From Paraburkholderia caledonica NBRC 102488 (GTDB taxonomy: Bacteria; Pseudomonadota; Gammaproteobacteria; Burkholderiales; Burkholderiaceae): a stretch of 64,000 bases of DNA. Position 1 is the stretch's first letter. Every line of letters starts with the position of its first letter. The position numbers and the translations under genes were made by a program. A model generated the notes under the pieces. It was not told where the DNA came from and made no database searches. It worked only from the letters and a program-made list of their open reading frames with translations. The stretch covers positions 124,001 to 188,000 of the forward strand of contig NZ_BAYE01000007.1 of assembly GCF_000685095.1 (NCBI RefSeq), in the 5' to 3' direction. Below are positions 9,301 to 18,800 of the stretch, piece after piece.

Positions 9301-9464
9301 TGCAGGTGATAGCCGAAGGCGTCGAAACGTCGGCGCAACTCGACTTCCTGAAGGAGCGTGCTTGCGACGAGATGCAAGGCTTCTACTTCGCGAAGCCTTT
9401 GTCCACCGATGCAATTTACGACTTGATGCAAGGCGGCGCGGCGCGCGAACTCGCGCTAGTTTGA
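6354..9464 (+). CDS. membrane PAS/LOV-like sensor GGDEF-EAL cyclic-di-GMP protein
   Basis: This 1036-aa inner-membrane protein should make and/or break cyclic-di-GMP. One membrane segment lies at about residues 7-29 and a second at about 184-204, enclosing a ~150-residue periplasmic part. Three PAS domains follow at about 220-340, 350-465 and 473-592. The third has LOV-like motifs, including GHDCRVLQ with Cys523 and NYRKDG/FWNQL. The GGDEF motif is intact at 682-686 with an RTSD inhibitory site five residues upstream. The EAL domain keeps EAL at 810-812, DDFGTGYSS and QGFYFAKP. ATG 6354 begins just before the first membrane segment; an in-frame TTG lies 90 bases upstream. It appears monocistronic and converges on the GST gene. 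Confidence 0.92.
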   Translation: MTHFISKRLLINIAVVAAALGANVFVAYLQIGGQRDADARMLHSTHVRQSLDAYQTALDAGLAALARFEASAEPSPGNAAATMSATLASLQRELRDELADEPAMLATLTQIDADSRALQRDIDDALLGRDAAEPAASRAWAAASYMHVGLGLQRVEAGLAALRDAENRAFKESLAASTKRAKHAMFMLVATMIAGSALLIFTFGIRESSARKKLHSARALGRNDERFRSLFDDHPVPMYIFDRETLRFLAVNSAAIQQYGYSEAEFLDMTIRAIRPNVEIARLESHLQRADSVQHGRTMAGIWHHRRKDGSTISADISYHALNFMGRAAFFVLADDVTEQINAEAEAQRSNQMLEAVIDNIPQRIFWKDLESRYLGCNMAFARDGGLSYPEQVVGKSDADMPWRAFAELLNAHDKEVIDTGVPKMNFEVDMVIDGVHRTTVTSKLPFTDGEGRVIGVLGSYTDITERKRADLALRLQSRALDASVNAILITAPSPSGNLIEYVNPAFMRITGYDPAEVIGHDCRVLQRDDREQEGVASIRKALAANREVSAVVRNYRKDGALFWNQLFIAPVPNAEGVITHHIGVINDVTDLMRYQEQLEYQANYDSLTRLPNRNLLRDRLQHALIVAQRQHKGVAVVFMDLDGFKNVNDSLGHSVGDRLLGVVAERLARCTRTSDTVARHGGDEFVIVMTDTVDEQSLIAWMERVRASISEPVWLDGTELYVGCSMGASLFPQDGDDAETLMKKADLAMYRAKDMGRNTFQFYQPEMNASAGARLNLERRLRRALRDNEFLLHYQPQVDIDSGQIVGTEALVRWRDPEVGLVPPSSFIPVAEESGLIGPLSEWVLREACRQNKAWQDLGLPPARVSVNLSARVFQQRDIAKLVMQVLDETGLEPQYLELELTESAIMRNAEEAVSMLNELHALGIGLAIDDFGTGYSSLSYLKRFPVDRLKIDRSFVSDIGISGDDETITSAIIALAHSLKLQVIAEGVETSAQLDFLKERACDEMQGFYFAKPLSTDAIYDLMQGGAARELALV

Positions 9465-9553
9465 ATGCGGCGGCGGCGCGTTCGTTCGCTGCGGCTGGAT
9501 CGGTCGCGATATATAACCGCGATACAGCTACGCCTGCGTTAGCGCCGCCGGTC

Positions 9554-10168
9554 TCACACTGCCGGCGTGCTCGCGAAAACCGGCAACTGCTCCGCCGCGG
9601 CCGAAAATGCCTGCAAATGCGGATGCGCGCTGGCGCTCACGATCTGCGGCAGCATTGTCTGAGTGAAGTTCCATGCGACCGCGAGCGTCACCTCCGCCGC
9701 GCCGAAGCGCTCCGCCCCGGTTGGCAACGGCGCGGCCGCGGCTTCCTGTTCGAGTTCGGCATACGCGGCGAGCACTTGCCCGCGCACCCGCTCCATCCAC
9801 GGCTCGTGCTGCTTGTCCACCGGCCGCAGATTGCGTTCGTAGACGATCTGCACCGTCTTGTCGCACGCGGCGAGCGAGAGGCCCGTCAGGCGCGCGGCGC
9901 GCAGGCAGTCGTCGGAATTGGACGGAAATAGCCGCTGCCCGGAACCGGCGAGCGACGCGAGATACTGAAGGATCACCGTCGAATCCATCACCGTCTTGCC
10001 GTTGTCGGCGACGAGCGTCGGCGCCTTGACAACCGGGTTGATGGCCGCGAACTGGTCGTAGGTACCGAACACGGAGATGGGCGCGTGTTCGAAATCCAGC
10101 TTCAGCATCTTCATGCAGATAGCCACCCGGCGCACGTAAGGCGAGTCCAGCATTCCGATCAGTTTCAT
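9554..10168 (-). CDS. glutathione S-transferase family protein
   Basis: This 204-aa protein has an N-terminal thioredoxin-like domain, with LDSPYVRRVAI supplying a likely catalytic Ser and VVKAPTL the cis-proline loop. The glutathione gamma-glutamyl site is MDSTVILQYL, with Asp where most GSTs have Glu. An all-helical C-terminal domain completes it. It should bind or conjugate glutathione to unknown substrates. ATG 10168 is chosen because GGGAG lies five bases upstream and the family starts at MKLIGM; an upstream in-frame start would add 25 unconserved residues. Confidence 0.9.
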   Translation of the reverse strand: MKLIGMLDSPYVRRVAICMKMLKLDFEHAPISVFGTYDQFAAINPVVKAPTLVADNGKTVMDSTVILQYLASLAGSGQRLFPSNSDDCLRAARLTGLSLAACDKTVQIVYERNLRPVDKQHEPWMERVRGQVLAAYAELEQEAAAAPLPTGAERFGAAEVTLAVAWNFTQTMLPQIVSASAHPHLQAFSAAAEQLPVFASTPAV

Positions 10169-10290
10169 GTTGCTCCCGTGAGAAGTTCTATCGCGATGCG
10201 CGGCCGCTTCCGGTGGCCGTGCATCTGGCCGCCGGTGCAGCATGGCGCGCTTCAGGGCAATAGATTAAGCCTCAATGAACCCGGTCGAGT

Positions 10291-10686
10291 TCAATCGAGT
10301 GCGGGCAGCGCGCGCGGACGGCGGTCGCTGTCGGTAGCGACGTAGGTGAGAATCGCCTCGGTTACCTTCACGAGCTCTTCTGTGAGGCTCATACGTTGCG
10401 CGTAGACCTCGACGGAAACGGTGACCGACGTATTGCCCGTCTTGACGATGTCCGCGTAAAAGCTCAGCAGATCGCCGACGAACACTGGCTGCTTGAACAC
10501 GAACGAGTTGACCGCGATGGTCGCGACCCGTCCATTCGCGCGGCGGCTCGCGGGAATCGAACCGGCAATGTCCACTTGCGCCATGATCCAGCCGCCGAAC
10601 ACGTCGCCGTGAACGTTCGCGTCCGACGGTTGCGGCATGACGCGCAGTGCGCAAGGCTTTTGCGGGAGTTGGAGAATATCGGTCAT
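10291..10686 (-). CDS. acyl-CoA thioesterase, YciA-type hot-dog fold
   Basis: This 131-aa hot-dog protein resembles YciA, which hydrolyses acyl-CoA esters to free acid and CoA. The signature NVHGDVFGGWIMAQVD contains the predicted catalytic Asp39, followed by FVFKQPVFVGDLLSFYA. It sits upstream of the GST gene on the same strand with a 122-base gap, so co-transcription is possible but not shown. The precise acyl substrate cannot be inferred. Confidence 0.9.
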   Translation of the reverse strand: MTDILQLPQKPCALRVMPQPSDANVHGDVFGGWIMAQVDIAGSIPASRRANGRVATIAVNSFVFKQPVFVGDLLSFYADIVKTGNTSVTVSVEVYAQRMSLTEELVKVTEAILTYVATDSDRRPRALPALD

Positions 10687-10995
10687 TGGTACCCTGGAAA
10701 CGCGTTGATCTGTTTGGCTCTGTCGGCTGGACCAGCAGGTGGACTACGCGGCAACCGCTCCACGCGAGCTGCGGACATCGCCAGACGGCAAGCCCGCGCG
10801 GTCAATCTTGGACCGAATGCTCGGATAGCCCACGAAAAGCGGCGCCGGCCGGCTTCTGCGACAATAGGAAGATCAGGAATTGTACGGGAAAGCGCCCAGC
10901 GAGGTTGCGCCGCCAGGCAACGTGCCCACGTGCACACAATGGCCGGCGTACCGCTGTGAACTCCGGCATTTCCACCTGCTCCCCCAGCCGAATCC
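10687..10995. other. intergenic region between divergent thioesterase and ABC exporter genes
   Basis: This 309-base stretch separates two divergently transcribed genes and must hold both promoters. I find no convincing consensus promoter pair, hairpin or small gene with a ribosome site in it. Confidence 0.5.
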
Positions 10996-12885
10996 ATGCG
11001 CCGCTCGCTTCCGTCAGAACCCTCGCCCATCTCCACCCAACCGCGCAACGACTGGCAGACGATCCTGTCGCTGCTGCCTTACCTTGCGACCTACAAGTGG
11101 CGCGTGATCTTCGCGCTCAGTTGCCTGATCGGCGCGAAGATCGCCAATCTTGGCGTGCCGATCGTAATGAAGCGTATCGTCGACAGCCTCGCGTCGGTGC
11201 AGCATCTGACCGCGCTCGGCCGCGCGCACGATTCGCCGGGCATCGTGCTGCTCGGCGGCGTCGGCTTGCTGGTGGTCGCATATGCGGTGGTCCGGCTTTC
11301 CACGTCGCTCTTCACCGAACTGCGGGAAATCCTGTTTTCGAAAGTGACGGAAAGCGCGGTGCGGCAGCTTGCGCTCAAGGTGTTCCGGCATCTGCATGGC
11401 TTGTCGTTGCGCTTTCATCTGGACCGGCAGACGGGCGGCATGTCGCGCGACATCGAACGCGGCACGCGCGGCATCACGCAGCTCATTTCCTATTCGCTGT
11501 ACAGCATTCTGCCGACGCTGGTCGAAGTCGGGCTCGTGCTCGGGTTTTTCGTCGTCAAATATGAAGCGTATTACGCAGTGGTCACGTTCGTGGCTCTCGC
11601 GGTGTACATCGTGTTCACGGTGAAGGTGACCGAGTGGCGCACGCATTTTCGCCGCACGATGAACGAACTCGATTCGAAAGCGAACTCGCGCGCAATCGAT
11701 TCGCTGCTCAACTATGAGACCGTCAAATACTTCGGCAATGAAGAGTGGGAAGCAAGCCGCTACGACGAAAATCTGAAGCGCTATCGCACGGCTGCTATCA
11801 AGTCGCAGCGTTCGCTGTCGGCGCTGAATTTTGGACAGCAGGCGATTATCGGCACGGGGCTCGTGTTCATTCTGTGGCGCGCGACCGAAGGCGTGATGGC
11901 CGGACGCCTCACGCTCGGCGATCTCGTGCTGATCAACACGTTCATGCTGCAGCTTTATATTCCGTTGAATTTTCTTGGCGTGGTCTATCGGGAACTGAAG
12001 CAAAGCCTCACCGACATGGACCGCATGTTCACGCTCCTCGGGGCCGCGCAGGAAGTGCCGGACCTTCCCGACGCACCCGCGTTGCAAGTGAGCGGCGCGC
12101 AAGTGCGCTTTGACCGGGTGAACTTCTCGTACGAACCGGCGCGCCAGATTCTGCACGACGTGAGCTTTACGATTCCAGCCGGCACCACCACGGCGGTGGT
12201 CGGCCATAGCGGCTCGGGCAAGTCGACGCTTGCGCGGCTCATGTTCCGCTTCTACGACCTGGACCGCGCGACGGGCGGCACGATCACCATCGACGGTCAG
12301 GACATTCGTGACGTGGCGCAAGCTTCGCTGCGTGCTTCGATCGGCATCGTGCCGCAGGACACGGTGCTGTTCAACGATTCGATCTACTACAACATCGCTT
12401 ATGGACGGCCGTCCGCGACGCGCGACGAAGTGATCGCGGCGGCGCGCGCCGCGCACATTCATGAGTTCATCGAAGGACTGCCGAAAGGATATGACACGCC
12501 CGTCGGCGAACGTGGGCTGAAGCTCTCGGGCGGCGAGAAGCAGCGTGTCGCGATCGCGCGGACCATCCTGAAGAACCCGCCGATCCTGTTGTTCGACGAA
12601 GCCACGTCGGCGCTCGACTCGCGTTCAGAGCGCGCCATCCAGCATGAGCTCGATCAGATCGCACGCGAACGCACGACACTCATCATCGCGCACCGGCTTT
12701 CGACGGTGGTACACGCACAGCAGATCATCGTGATGGACAAGGGGCGCATTGTCGAGCGCGGCACGCACGCCGAACTGTTGCGCGCGAATGGCCTCTTCGC
12801 TCAGATGTGGGCGTTGCAGCAGCAACGCGCGCTTGAGGCGCCGGAGTCGGCCGAGATTGTGGGGGCCGGCAATGGCGAGGCGTGA
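10996..12885 (+). CDS. Atm1-type ABC transporter (half-exporter, permease-ATPase)
   Basis: This 629-aa half transporter has six predicted membrane helices in about residues 35-330 and a C-terminal ATPase. Walker A is GHSGSGKST at 403-411, the signature LSGGEK is at 510-515, Walker B is LLFDEATSALD, and the H-loop is IIAHRLST. The helix segment VKYFGNEEWE and the overall length match the Atm1/ABCB7/HMT1 family. Members export glutathione-linked sulfur or metal conjugates from the cytoplasm. A GST gene lies nearby but on the opposite strand. The family call is firm; the substrate is inferred. Confidence 0.92.
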   Translation: MRRSLPSEPSPISTQPRNDWQTILSLLPYLATYKWRVIFALSCLIGAKIANLGVPIVMKRIVDSLASVQHLTALGRAHDSPGIVLLGGVGLLVVAYAVVRLSTSLFTELREILFSKVTESAVRQLALKVFRHLHGLSLRFHLDRQTGGMSRDIERGTRGITQLISYSLYSILPTLVEVGLVLGFFVVKYEAYYAVVTFVALAVYIVFTVKVTEWRTHFRRTMNELDSKANSRAIDSLLNYETVKYFGNEEWEASRYDENLKRYRTAAIKSQRSLSALNFGQQAIIGTGLVFILWRATEGVMAGRLTLGDLVLINTFMLQLYIPLNFLGVVYRELKQSLTDMDRMFTLLGAAQEVPDLPDAPALQVSGAQVRFDRVNFSYEPARQILHDVSFTIPAGTTTAVVGHSGSGKSTLARLMFRFYDLDRATGGTITIDGQDIRDVAQASLRASIGIVPQDTVLFNDSIYYNIAYGRPSATRDEVIAAARAAHIHEFIEGLPKGYDTPVGERGLKLSGGEKQRVAIARTILKNPPILLFDEATSALDSRSERAIQHELDQIARERTTLIIAHRLSTVVHAQQIIVMDKGRIVERGTHAELLRANGLFAQMWALQQQRALEAPESAEIVGAGNGEA

Positions 12886-12945
12886 CGCGGCTGGCGGCGC
12901 GCGTAGGGCGCCGCGCGGCTGGAGCATGCCCTCGCGCGACGTCGC

Positions 12946-13653
12946 TCAGCGCTCGACCAACCGCTGATCCAGCGCCTGAAGCTGCGCCGGCGTTCCGACG
13001 TTTTCCCACAGGCCTTCGTATAGCTCGCCAGTCGCGAGACCGCGCGCGATCGTCTCGCGGTAGTACGGCTTGAGCGCGCGCCGTGTACCGCGCGGGAGAT
13101 CGCGGAACATGCGCGTGTCATAGAGCCCGATATTGCCGAACGTGAAGCGCGGCTCGGCGTCGAGCGACAACACGCCGCCCGTGAGCGCAAAGTCGCCGTT
13201 CGGATGAAACGCCGGATTCGGCACCATCACCAGATGCATGCCCGGCTCCGCCAGCGACTTCATTGCCTGCGCACGCGCATTCAATGCGCGGTAGTCGAAA
13301 TCCGCGTACACGTCGCCGCTTACTGCGAGGAACACCTCGCTCACGCCGTTATCTTCGATAAGCGGCAGTGCGTTGACAATGCCGCCCGCCGTCTCGAGCG
13401 CTTCCTGCTCGGGCGAATAGCGCAACTGCACATGCCAGCGCGAACCGTCGCCGAGCGCGGCTTCGATCTGCTCGCCGAGCCAGGCGTGATTGATGACAAT
13501 CGTCTCGAAGCCCGAGCGGGCGAGCCGCTCGATCTGCCACACGATCAGCGGTTTGCCGCCTACTTCCAGCAAAGGCTTGGGGCGCGCGTCGGTCAACGGA
13601 CGCATGCGCTCGCCGCGGCCCGCGGCGAAAATCATCGCTTTCTTGAGAGACAT
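12946..13653 (-). CDS. murU: N-acetylmuramate alpha-1-phosphate uridylyltransferase MurU
   Basis: This 235-aa nucleotidyltransferase has the pyrophosphorylase N-terminus AAGRGERMRPLTDARPKPLL. MurU makes UDP-MurNAc from MurNAc-1-phosphate in the peptidoglycan recycling route that bypasses de novo synthesis and fosfomycin inhibition (known in Pseudomonas putida). The sugar-binding region includes NIGLYDTRMFRDL. It follows the amgK gene on the same strand with only nine bases between them, which supports the pathway assignment over a generic sugar nucleotidyltransferase. Confidence 0.88.
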   Translation of the reverse strand: MSLKKAMIFAAGRGERMRPLTDARPKPLLEVGGKPLIVWQIERLARSGFETIVINHAWLGEQIEAALGDGSRWHVQLRYSPEQEALETAGGIVNALPLIEDNGVSEVFLAVSGDVYADFDYRALNARAQAMKSLAEPGMHLVMVPNPAFHPNGDFALTGGVLSLDAEPRFTFGNIGLYDTRMFRDLPRGTRRALKPYYRETIARGLATGELYEGLWENVGTPAQLQALDQRLVER

Positions 13654-13662
13654 TGTGTTGGG

Positions 13663-14775
13663 TCAGAACGTGTAGCCGACTTCGTTCGAGCGGCCTTCGA
13701 GATCGTCGAGCAGCTTCGCGAACGGACGCAGCGGCGCATAACGCTCGGCCACCTTGCGCGCATAGCCGATGAAGCGCGGCAGATCTTTCATGTAGTGCGG
13801 TTTGCTGTCGCGATAATTGATGCGGCAGAACAGACCCAGCACCTTGATATGCCGTTGCAGTCCCATCCACTCGATCTGGCGGTAGAACTCTCCGAAATCG
13901 GGATCGACGGGCAAGCCGGCTTTTTTTGCGCGCTCCCAGTAATACACGAAGCAATCGAGCTCGAACTCCTCGTCCCAACTGAGGAACGCGTCGCGCAGCA
14001 ACGATGCGACGTCGTAGGTAATGGGGCCGTACACCGCGTCCTGGAAGTCGAGCACGCCGGGATTGGCCTTGGGACTTGCTTCGCTCGCCGCGTTCGGCGC
14101 GGCGCAGACCATCAGATTGCGCGGCATGAAATCGCGCAGCATGAACGCTTGCGGCTGCGCCCGCGCGCTCGCTATCAGCAATGCGAACGTGCGGTCGAGC
14201 AGGCCGCGGGTGTTGTCGTCCACTTCGCGGCCAAGGTGCCGGCCGATGAACCACTCGGGCATCAACTCCATCTCGCGGCGCAGGAAGGCTTCGTCGAACG
14301 GCGGCAGCACGTCTTCGCGCGACGTGAGCTGCCAGCGGATCAGCGCGTCGAGTGCGTCGCGCATCAGCGTGCGCGCGCGGCGCGGGTCGTTGTCGTTTTG
14401 CGCGGCAGTGAGCGCGCCGAGGTACGACTCGGTGCCCAGGTCGGTGACAAGCATGAACCCGGCGTCGAAGTCGGTCTCCAGCACGCGCGGCACGTGCACG
14501 CCGGCGTTGCCCAGCAACTGCGCGACCTGCACGAATTCGCGGCACTTTTCAGGCGGAGGGGCGTCGACCGCGATCAGCGTGGCGGCGCTTTCGCCTTGCG
14601 CCGCCTTACCGGCGAGCCGGAAATAGCGGCGAAAACTGGCGTCGGACGAAGCCGGCGCGAGCGTGCCGAGATCGAGCGCATAGCGCGTCGCGTGGCCTTG
14701 CAGCCAGGCTTCGAGCAGTTCGAGGCGGCGGTCGGCGGGGAGGTGTGTGAAGTCTTGGGAAGGGGGCAGCGTCAT
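13663..14775 (-). CDS. amgK: N-acetylmuramate/N-acetylglucosamine kinase AmgK
   Basis: This 370-aa aminoglycoside-phosphotransferase-fold kinase should phosphorylate anomeric MurNAc and GlcNAc, feeding MurU. The catalytic loop is LRDFMPRNLMV and the metal-binding Asp lies in LDFQDAVYGPITYD. ATG 14775 (MTLPPSQDF) is chosen. An in-frame TTG 15 bases upstream is possible, and neither has a clear ribosome site. It forms an operon with murU and is divergent from lptD, the arrangement also described in pseudomonads. The kinase role is inferred from this context and the fold. Confidence 0.88.
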   Translation of the reverse strand: MTLPPSQDFTHLPADRRLELLEAWLQGHATRYALDLGTLAPASSDASFRRYFRLAGKAAQGESAATLIAVDAPPPEKCREFVQVAQLLGNAGVHVPRVLETDFDAGFMLVTDLGTESYLGALTAAQNDNDPRRARTLMRDALDALIRWQLTSREDVLPPFDEAFLRREMELMPEWFIGRHLGREVDDNTRGLLDRTFALLIASARAQPQAFMLRDFMPRNLMVCAAPNAASEASPKANPGVLDFQDAVYGPITYDVASLLRDAFLSWDEEFELDCFVYYWERAKKAGLPVDPDFGEFYRQIEWMGLQRHIKVLGLFCRINYRDSKPHYMKDLPRFIGYARKVAERYAPLRPFAKLLDDLEGRSNEVGYTF

Positions 14776-14791
14776 GAAAACCGGCGGCAAA

Positions 14792-14820
14792 TTCAGGGGG
14801 GCAACGTCTTGCCATATAAT
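14792..14820 (+). promoter_or_regulatory. candidate promoter for the lptD operon
   Basis: A perfect TATAAT lies at 14815-14820 in the amgK-lptD divergent gap. Seventeen bases upstream is TTCAGG, a weak -35 match. This would give a leader of about 170 bases before lptD. The -10 is seen directly; its use is inferred. Confidence 0.35.
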
Positions 14821-14996
14821 ACCCCACGACTTTTTTGACGCGACTCACGCCAGCTTTCGCGTATTCCGCTTTACCGCCCGCCTCACCGTTCGAAGATTGT
14901 AAATATTGATGTGCAGCCGACTGTCACGGTCGTGGTGTGCAGGCGGTGGATCGTGACTGCAGAAGCTGACGGACGGGCCGATTCGCCAAACGATAC

Positions 14997-17363
14997 ATGC
15001 CGCCTAGACAGCTTTCCCAAACGATTCCCTCTTGTGCCGCGGTGCCGCGCAAAAGGCGGCTCGTCGCGGCGTTGATCGCCGTTCCGGGTCTCATGCCCGC
15101 GCTCGCTCACGCCCAACTGGCCGGCGAGGCCGCGCAGCCGCAGCCCATCGACCCGCCCTGGGGTATGCAACTCGCCCCGCAACTCGAAGATCATGTGCTG
15201 CAGCCGGGGCAGAAGCCGGCCACGTTCGTCCTCGGCGATTCGACCAACGGCACGACCGATCAGGACATGGCCGTCAAGGGCTCGGCTGAAGTGCGCCGCA
15301 ATACTGTCGTGATCAAGGCCGACGCGCTGCATTACGATCAGGACACGGACATGGCCGACGCATACGGCCAGGTCCGCATGAACAACAACGGCACCACGTT
15401 CGCCGGACCGGAAGCGCACATGCGTGTGGATTCGAGCGAAGGCTTCATGACTGCGCCGAAGTATCACTTCAACGTAACGGGCGGCTCGGGCAGTGCGGAG
15501 CGCGTCGACCTGCTCGATAACGAGCGCTCGGTGTTCACCAAGGGTACTTACACTGCGTGCGCGTGCGCGGACGATCCGGCGTGGTACATCAAGGGCAGCG
15601 AATTCGACTTCGACACCGGCGCCGACGAAGGCGTGGCCCACAACGGCGTGCTGTTCTTCCAGGGCGTGCCGGTTTTCGCGTCGCCGTGGCTGTCGTTTCC
15701 GCTGTCCGGCGAGCGGCGCAGCGGTATCCTGCCGCCCACGTTTTCGCTCAGTTCGACGAACGGCTTCGAACTGTCGGTGCCGTATTACTTCAACATCGCG
15801 CCAAACCGCGATCTGACGGTCACGCCGCGCATCATCTCGAAGCGCGGTGTGCAGTTGCAGAGCACGTTCCGCTATCTTTCGCCCACGTATTCCGGGTCGA
15901 TCTCCGGCGAGTTCCTGCCGGACGACCGGCTGACCAAAACGAACCGCTACGCGCTGTACATCCAGCACAACCAGAACTTCGGCAACGGGTTCGGCGGCTA
16001 CATCTACTACAACAAGGTTTCGGACAACACCTATCCGGAAGACCTGTCGTCGTCGGTCAATCAGTTCATGAACGGCACCCAGCTCCTGTATCAACAGGAA
16101 GCCGGGTTGACGTATAACAACGGCCCGTGGTCGGTGCTCGCGCGCGAGCAGCACTGGCAGACGCTGACGCCGTCGGTCGCGCCGTATGGCCGCGAGCCGC
16201 AGTTGAACGTGAAGTACTCGAAGTACAACGTGGGTGGGTTCGACTTCGGCGCCGAAGCGGACTACACGAACTTCCGCATTACGACCGCGGACATGACCGA
16301 AGGTCAGCGGGTGGTGTTCAACCCGTACATTGCGTACTCGGTCGTCGGGCCCGGCTACTTCGTCACGCCGAAGGTGCAGTGGCATTTCGCGTCGTATAAC
16401 CTGCGCAACATCAGCAGCGACGTGCCGGTCGGCACGCCGAAGAATTTCACTGAATCTATCCCGACGCTGAGCTTCGACACCGGGCTCGTTTTCGACCGCT
16501 CGGTCCGGCTCTTCGGCGAGGATTACATCCAGACGCTCGAGCCGCGCCTGTACTACGTGTACACGCCGTATCGGAATCAGGAGTCGGCGCCGCTCTTCGA
16601 CACCGCCGAATCCGACTTCGGGCTCGCGGAAATCTTCACGCCGAACACGTTCGTCGGCAACGACCGCATTGCGGACGCGAACCGTCTGACCGCGGCCATC
16701 ACCACGCGCTTCATCAATCCGGCAACGGGCGACGAACGCGCGCGTTTCGTGATCGCGCAGCAGTACTACTTCCAGGATCAGCGTGTCACGCTGCTCCCGA
16801 ATCAGACCAGCACGCAAGCCACGCATTCGGACCTGATCGTGGGCGCGTCGCTCAAGCTCGGGGCTGGTTTCGCGTCGGAAACCGCGTTCCAATATAATGC
16901 CGACAACAATCAGCTGGTCAAGACGAGCGTCGGTTTCGGGTTCAGTCCGGCGACCGGCAAGGTGCTCAACGTCGGGTATCGCTACACGCGTGCGAACACC
17001 ACGCTGGAAAACCAGCCTATCAATCAGGTGCTGGTGTCAGGGCAATGGCCGCTCACGCATCGGGTATTCGGGGTCGGGCGGTTCAATTACGATCTGGGCG
17101 GGCATCGGATCGTCGACGGGCTCGTGGGCTTGCAATACGACGCGGACTGCTGGACGCTCGGCGCGGGTATCCAGCGCTACGCAAACGGCCTGAATACGTC
17201 GGGGCAGCATCAGTCGAGCACGCGTTTTCTCGCGCAGTTGACGTTCAAGGGCTTGTCGAGCGTCGACAACGGGCTGATTTCCGCGTTCCGCAGCAGCGTG
17301 GCGGGCTACACGCCGCTGCCGCCTCCGCCGCCGCCCGAGTCGCGGTTCATCAATTACGAATGA
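14997..17363 (+). CDS. lptD: LPS-assembly outer-membrane protein LptD
   Basis: LptD with LptE inserts lipopolysaccharide into the outer leaflet of the outer membrane. The 788-aa product has a signal peptide ending near ALAHA, an OstA-type periplasmic domain at about residues 85-220 ([20 protein letters not shown]), and a long C-terminal beta-barrel with alternating aromatic residues. Two close cysteines (ACACADD) and a distal one (DADCW) are candidates for the inter-domain disulfides of this family. It heads the lptD-surA-pdxA-rsmA order, which is conserved in E. coli. Confidence 0.96.
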   Translation: MPPRQLSQTIPSCAAVPRKRRLVAALIAVPGLMPALAHAQLAGEAAQPQPIDPPWGMQLAPQLEDHVLQPGQKPATFVLGDSTNGTTDQDMAVKGSAEVRRNTVVIKADALHYDQDTDMADAYGQVRMNNNGTTFAGPEAHMRVDSSEGFMTAPKYHFNVTGGSGSAERVDLLDNERSVFTKGTYTACACADDPAWYIKGSEFDFDTGADEGVAHNGVLFFQGVPVFASPWLSFPLSGERRSGILPPTFSLSSTNGFELSVPYYFNIAPNRDLTVTPRIISKRGVQLQSTFRYLSPTYSGSISGEFLPDDRLTKTNRYALYIQHNQNFGNGFGGYIYYNKVSDNTYPEDLSSSVNQFMNGTQLLYQQEAGLTYNNGPWSVLAREQHWQTLTPSVAPYGREPQLNVKYSKYNVGGFDFGAEADYTNFRITTADMTEGQRVVFNPYIAYSVVGPGYFVTPKVQWHFASYNLRNISSDVPVGTPKNFTESIPTLSFDTGLVFDRSVRLFGEDYIQTLEPRLYYVYTPYRNQESAPLFDTAESDFGLAEIFTPNTFVGNDRIADANRLTAAITTRFINPATGDERARFVIAQQYYFQDQRVTLLPNQTSTQATHSDLIVGASLKLGAGFASETAFQYNADNNQLVKTSVGFGFSPATGKVLNVGYRYTRANTTLENQPINQVLVSGQWPLTHRVFGVGRFNYDLGGHRIVDGLVGLQYDADCWTLGAGIQRYANGLNTSGQHQSSTRFLAQLTFKGLSSVDNGLISAFRSSVAGYTPLPPPPPPESRFINYE

Positions 17364-17430
17364 CGCTCGCCCGGTCGTTCATCGAATGCGAAAAGACGGG
17401 CCAGGCGTGCCCGACATCATTGGAGTATCT

Positions 17431-18795
17431 GTGGCAATCATGAAAAAGCTTCGCTTGGCAACGCTCGCGGCAGGTCTTGCCGCCGCGGCGTCTTTCCTGT
17501 CGGTTGCGCCGGTACAGGCGCAGGCGCTGGGCGGCAACCGCGGCGGCCAGACCGTCGACACGATCGCCGCAGTGGTCAACAACGGTGTCATCACACGGCG
17601 CGAGCTCGAAGAGCGCGTGGGCCTGATTACCCGCCGTCTGAGCCAGCAGAACGCCCCGATTCCGCCGGCCGATCAGTTGCGTCAGCAGGTGCTCAACCAG
17701 ATGGTGCTGGAGCGCATCCAGTTGCAGAAGGCGAAAGAAGACGGCATCAACATCGACGACGCAGCGGTGCAGAAAACGCTCGAGCGGCTCGCACAGGCGA
17801 ACAACCTGTCGCTCGACGTGTACCGCTCGCGGATCGAGGCGCAAGGCGTGCCTTGGGCCACTTTCACGAGCGACGCGCGCACCGAGCTCACGCTTTCACG
17901 TCTGCGTGAAAAGGAAGTGGACAGCAAGGTCACGGTGTCGGACGCTGAAGTCGCGAACTACATCGCCAGTCAGCGCGGCCCGAATGCCGGCGCGACGAGC
18001 GACCTGCACATGCAGCATATCTTGCTGAAGGCGCCGCTGAACGCGCCGCAAACGGATATCGAAGCGGCCCAGAAGAAGGCCGAGGCATTGCTCGCCGAAG
18101 CTAGGGGCGGCGCCAACTTCGAGAAGCTCGCGAAATCGAATTCGCAGGCGCCGGACGCATCGAAGGGCGGCGACATGGGCTTTGCCGCGCCGTCGAAGCT
18201 GCCGCCGGAATTCGTCAAGGCCGCCTCGGCGTTGCGTCCGGGGCAGGTCAATCCGGAAGTGATCCGCACCAACGACGGCTTTGAAGTCGTGCGCCTCGTC
18301 GACCGTCGCAGCGGTCAGGGCACGAGTTCGGACGCGCCGAAGCTCGTGCAAACGCACGTGCGGCACATCCTGCTGCGCGTGGGCGACGGCATGTCCGAGC
18401 CGCAAGCGCGCCAGAAGCTGCTCGAAATCAAGAAGGAAATCGCTGCGGGCGGCGACTTCGCGAAGTTTGCGCACACGTATTCGCAAGACGGTTCTTCGTC
18501 GCAAGGCGGCGACCTGGGCTGGATCAGCCCCGGCGAGACGGTGCCCGAATTCGAGCGCGCAATGAACACCTTGCAGGACGGTCAGATCAGCGACCCAGTG
18601 CGCAGCGAATATGGCTATCACCTGATTCAGGTGCTGGAACGCCGCGAGTCTGAAGGCTCCATCGCGCAGCAAATGGATCTTGCGCGCCAGGCCATCGGTC
18701 AGCGCAAGGCAGAGCAGGCTTACGCCGACTGGCTGCGCGAACTGCGCGACACCGCGTACGTCGAAGTAAAGCCCGATCTGTCTCGCGTTCAATAA
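17431..18795 (+). CDS. surA: periplasmic chaperone / peptidyl-prolyl isomerase SurA
   Basis: SurA escorts outer-membrane proteins, including LptD, through the periplasm. The 454-aa product has a signal peptide ending at APVQAQA, an N-terminal chaperone domain, and two parvulin domains that start near residues 193 (HMQHILLK) and 309 (HVRHILLR). GTG 17431 has GGAG five bases upstream. The ATG at 17440 would begin the signal peptide equally well, and an ATG at 17386 would give a longer N-terminus that fits a signal peptide poorly. It lies 67 bases after lptD. Confidence 0.95.
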   Translation: MAIMKKLRLATLAAGLAAAASFLSVAPVQAQALGGNRGGQTVDTIAAVVNNGVITRRELEERVGLITRRLSQQNAPIPPADQLRQQVLNQMVLERIQLQKAKEDGINIDDAAVQKTLERLAQANNLSLDVYRSRIEAQGVPWATFTSDARTELTLSRLREKEVDSKVTVSDAEVANYIASQRGPNAGATSDLHMQHILLKAPLNAPQTDIEAAQKKAEALLAEARGGANFEKLAKSNSQAPDASKGGDMGFAAPSKLPPEFVKAASALRPGQVNPEVIRTNDGFEVVRLVDRRSGQGTSSDAPKLVQTHVRHILLRVGDGMSEPQARQKLLEIKKEIAAGGDFAKFAHTYSQDGSSSQGGDLGWISPGETVPEFERAMNTLQDGQISDPVRSEYGYHLIQVLERRESEGSIAQQMDLARQAIGQRKAEQAYADWLRELRDTAYVEVKPDLSRVQ

Positions 18796-18800
18796 ACCTC

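Noticed and set aside
13204..14838. 544-codon plus-strand frame across murU and amgK
   Set aside because: Antisense to two recognisable enzymes, and its composition is typical of a reverse-strand artefact.
14883..16892. 669-codon open frame on the minus strand across lptD
   Set aside because: It is antisense to a clear LptD, Arg/Val/His-rich with no recognisable domain, and is expected from codon bias in GC-rich DNA.
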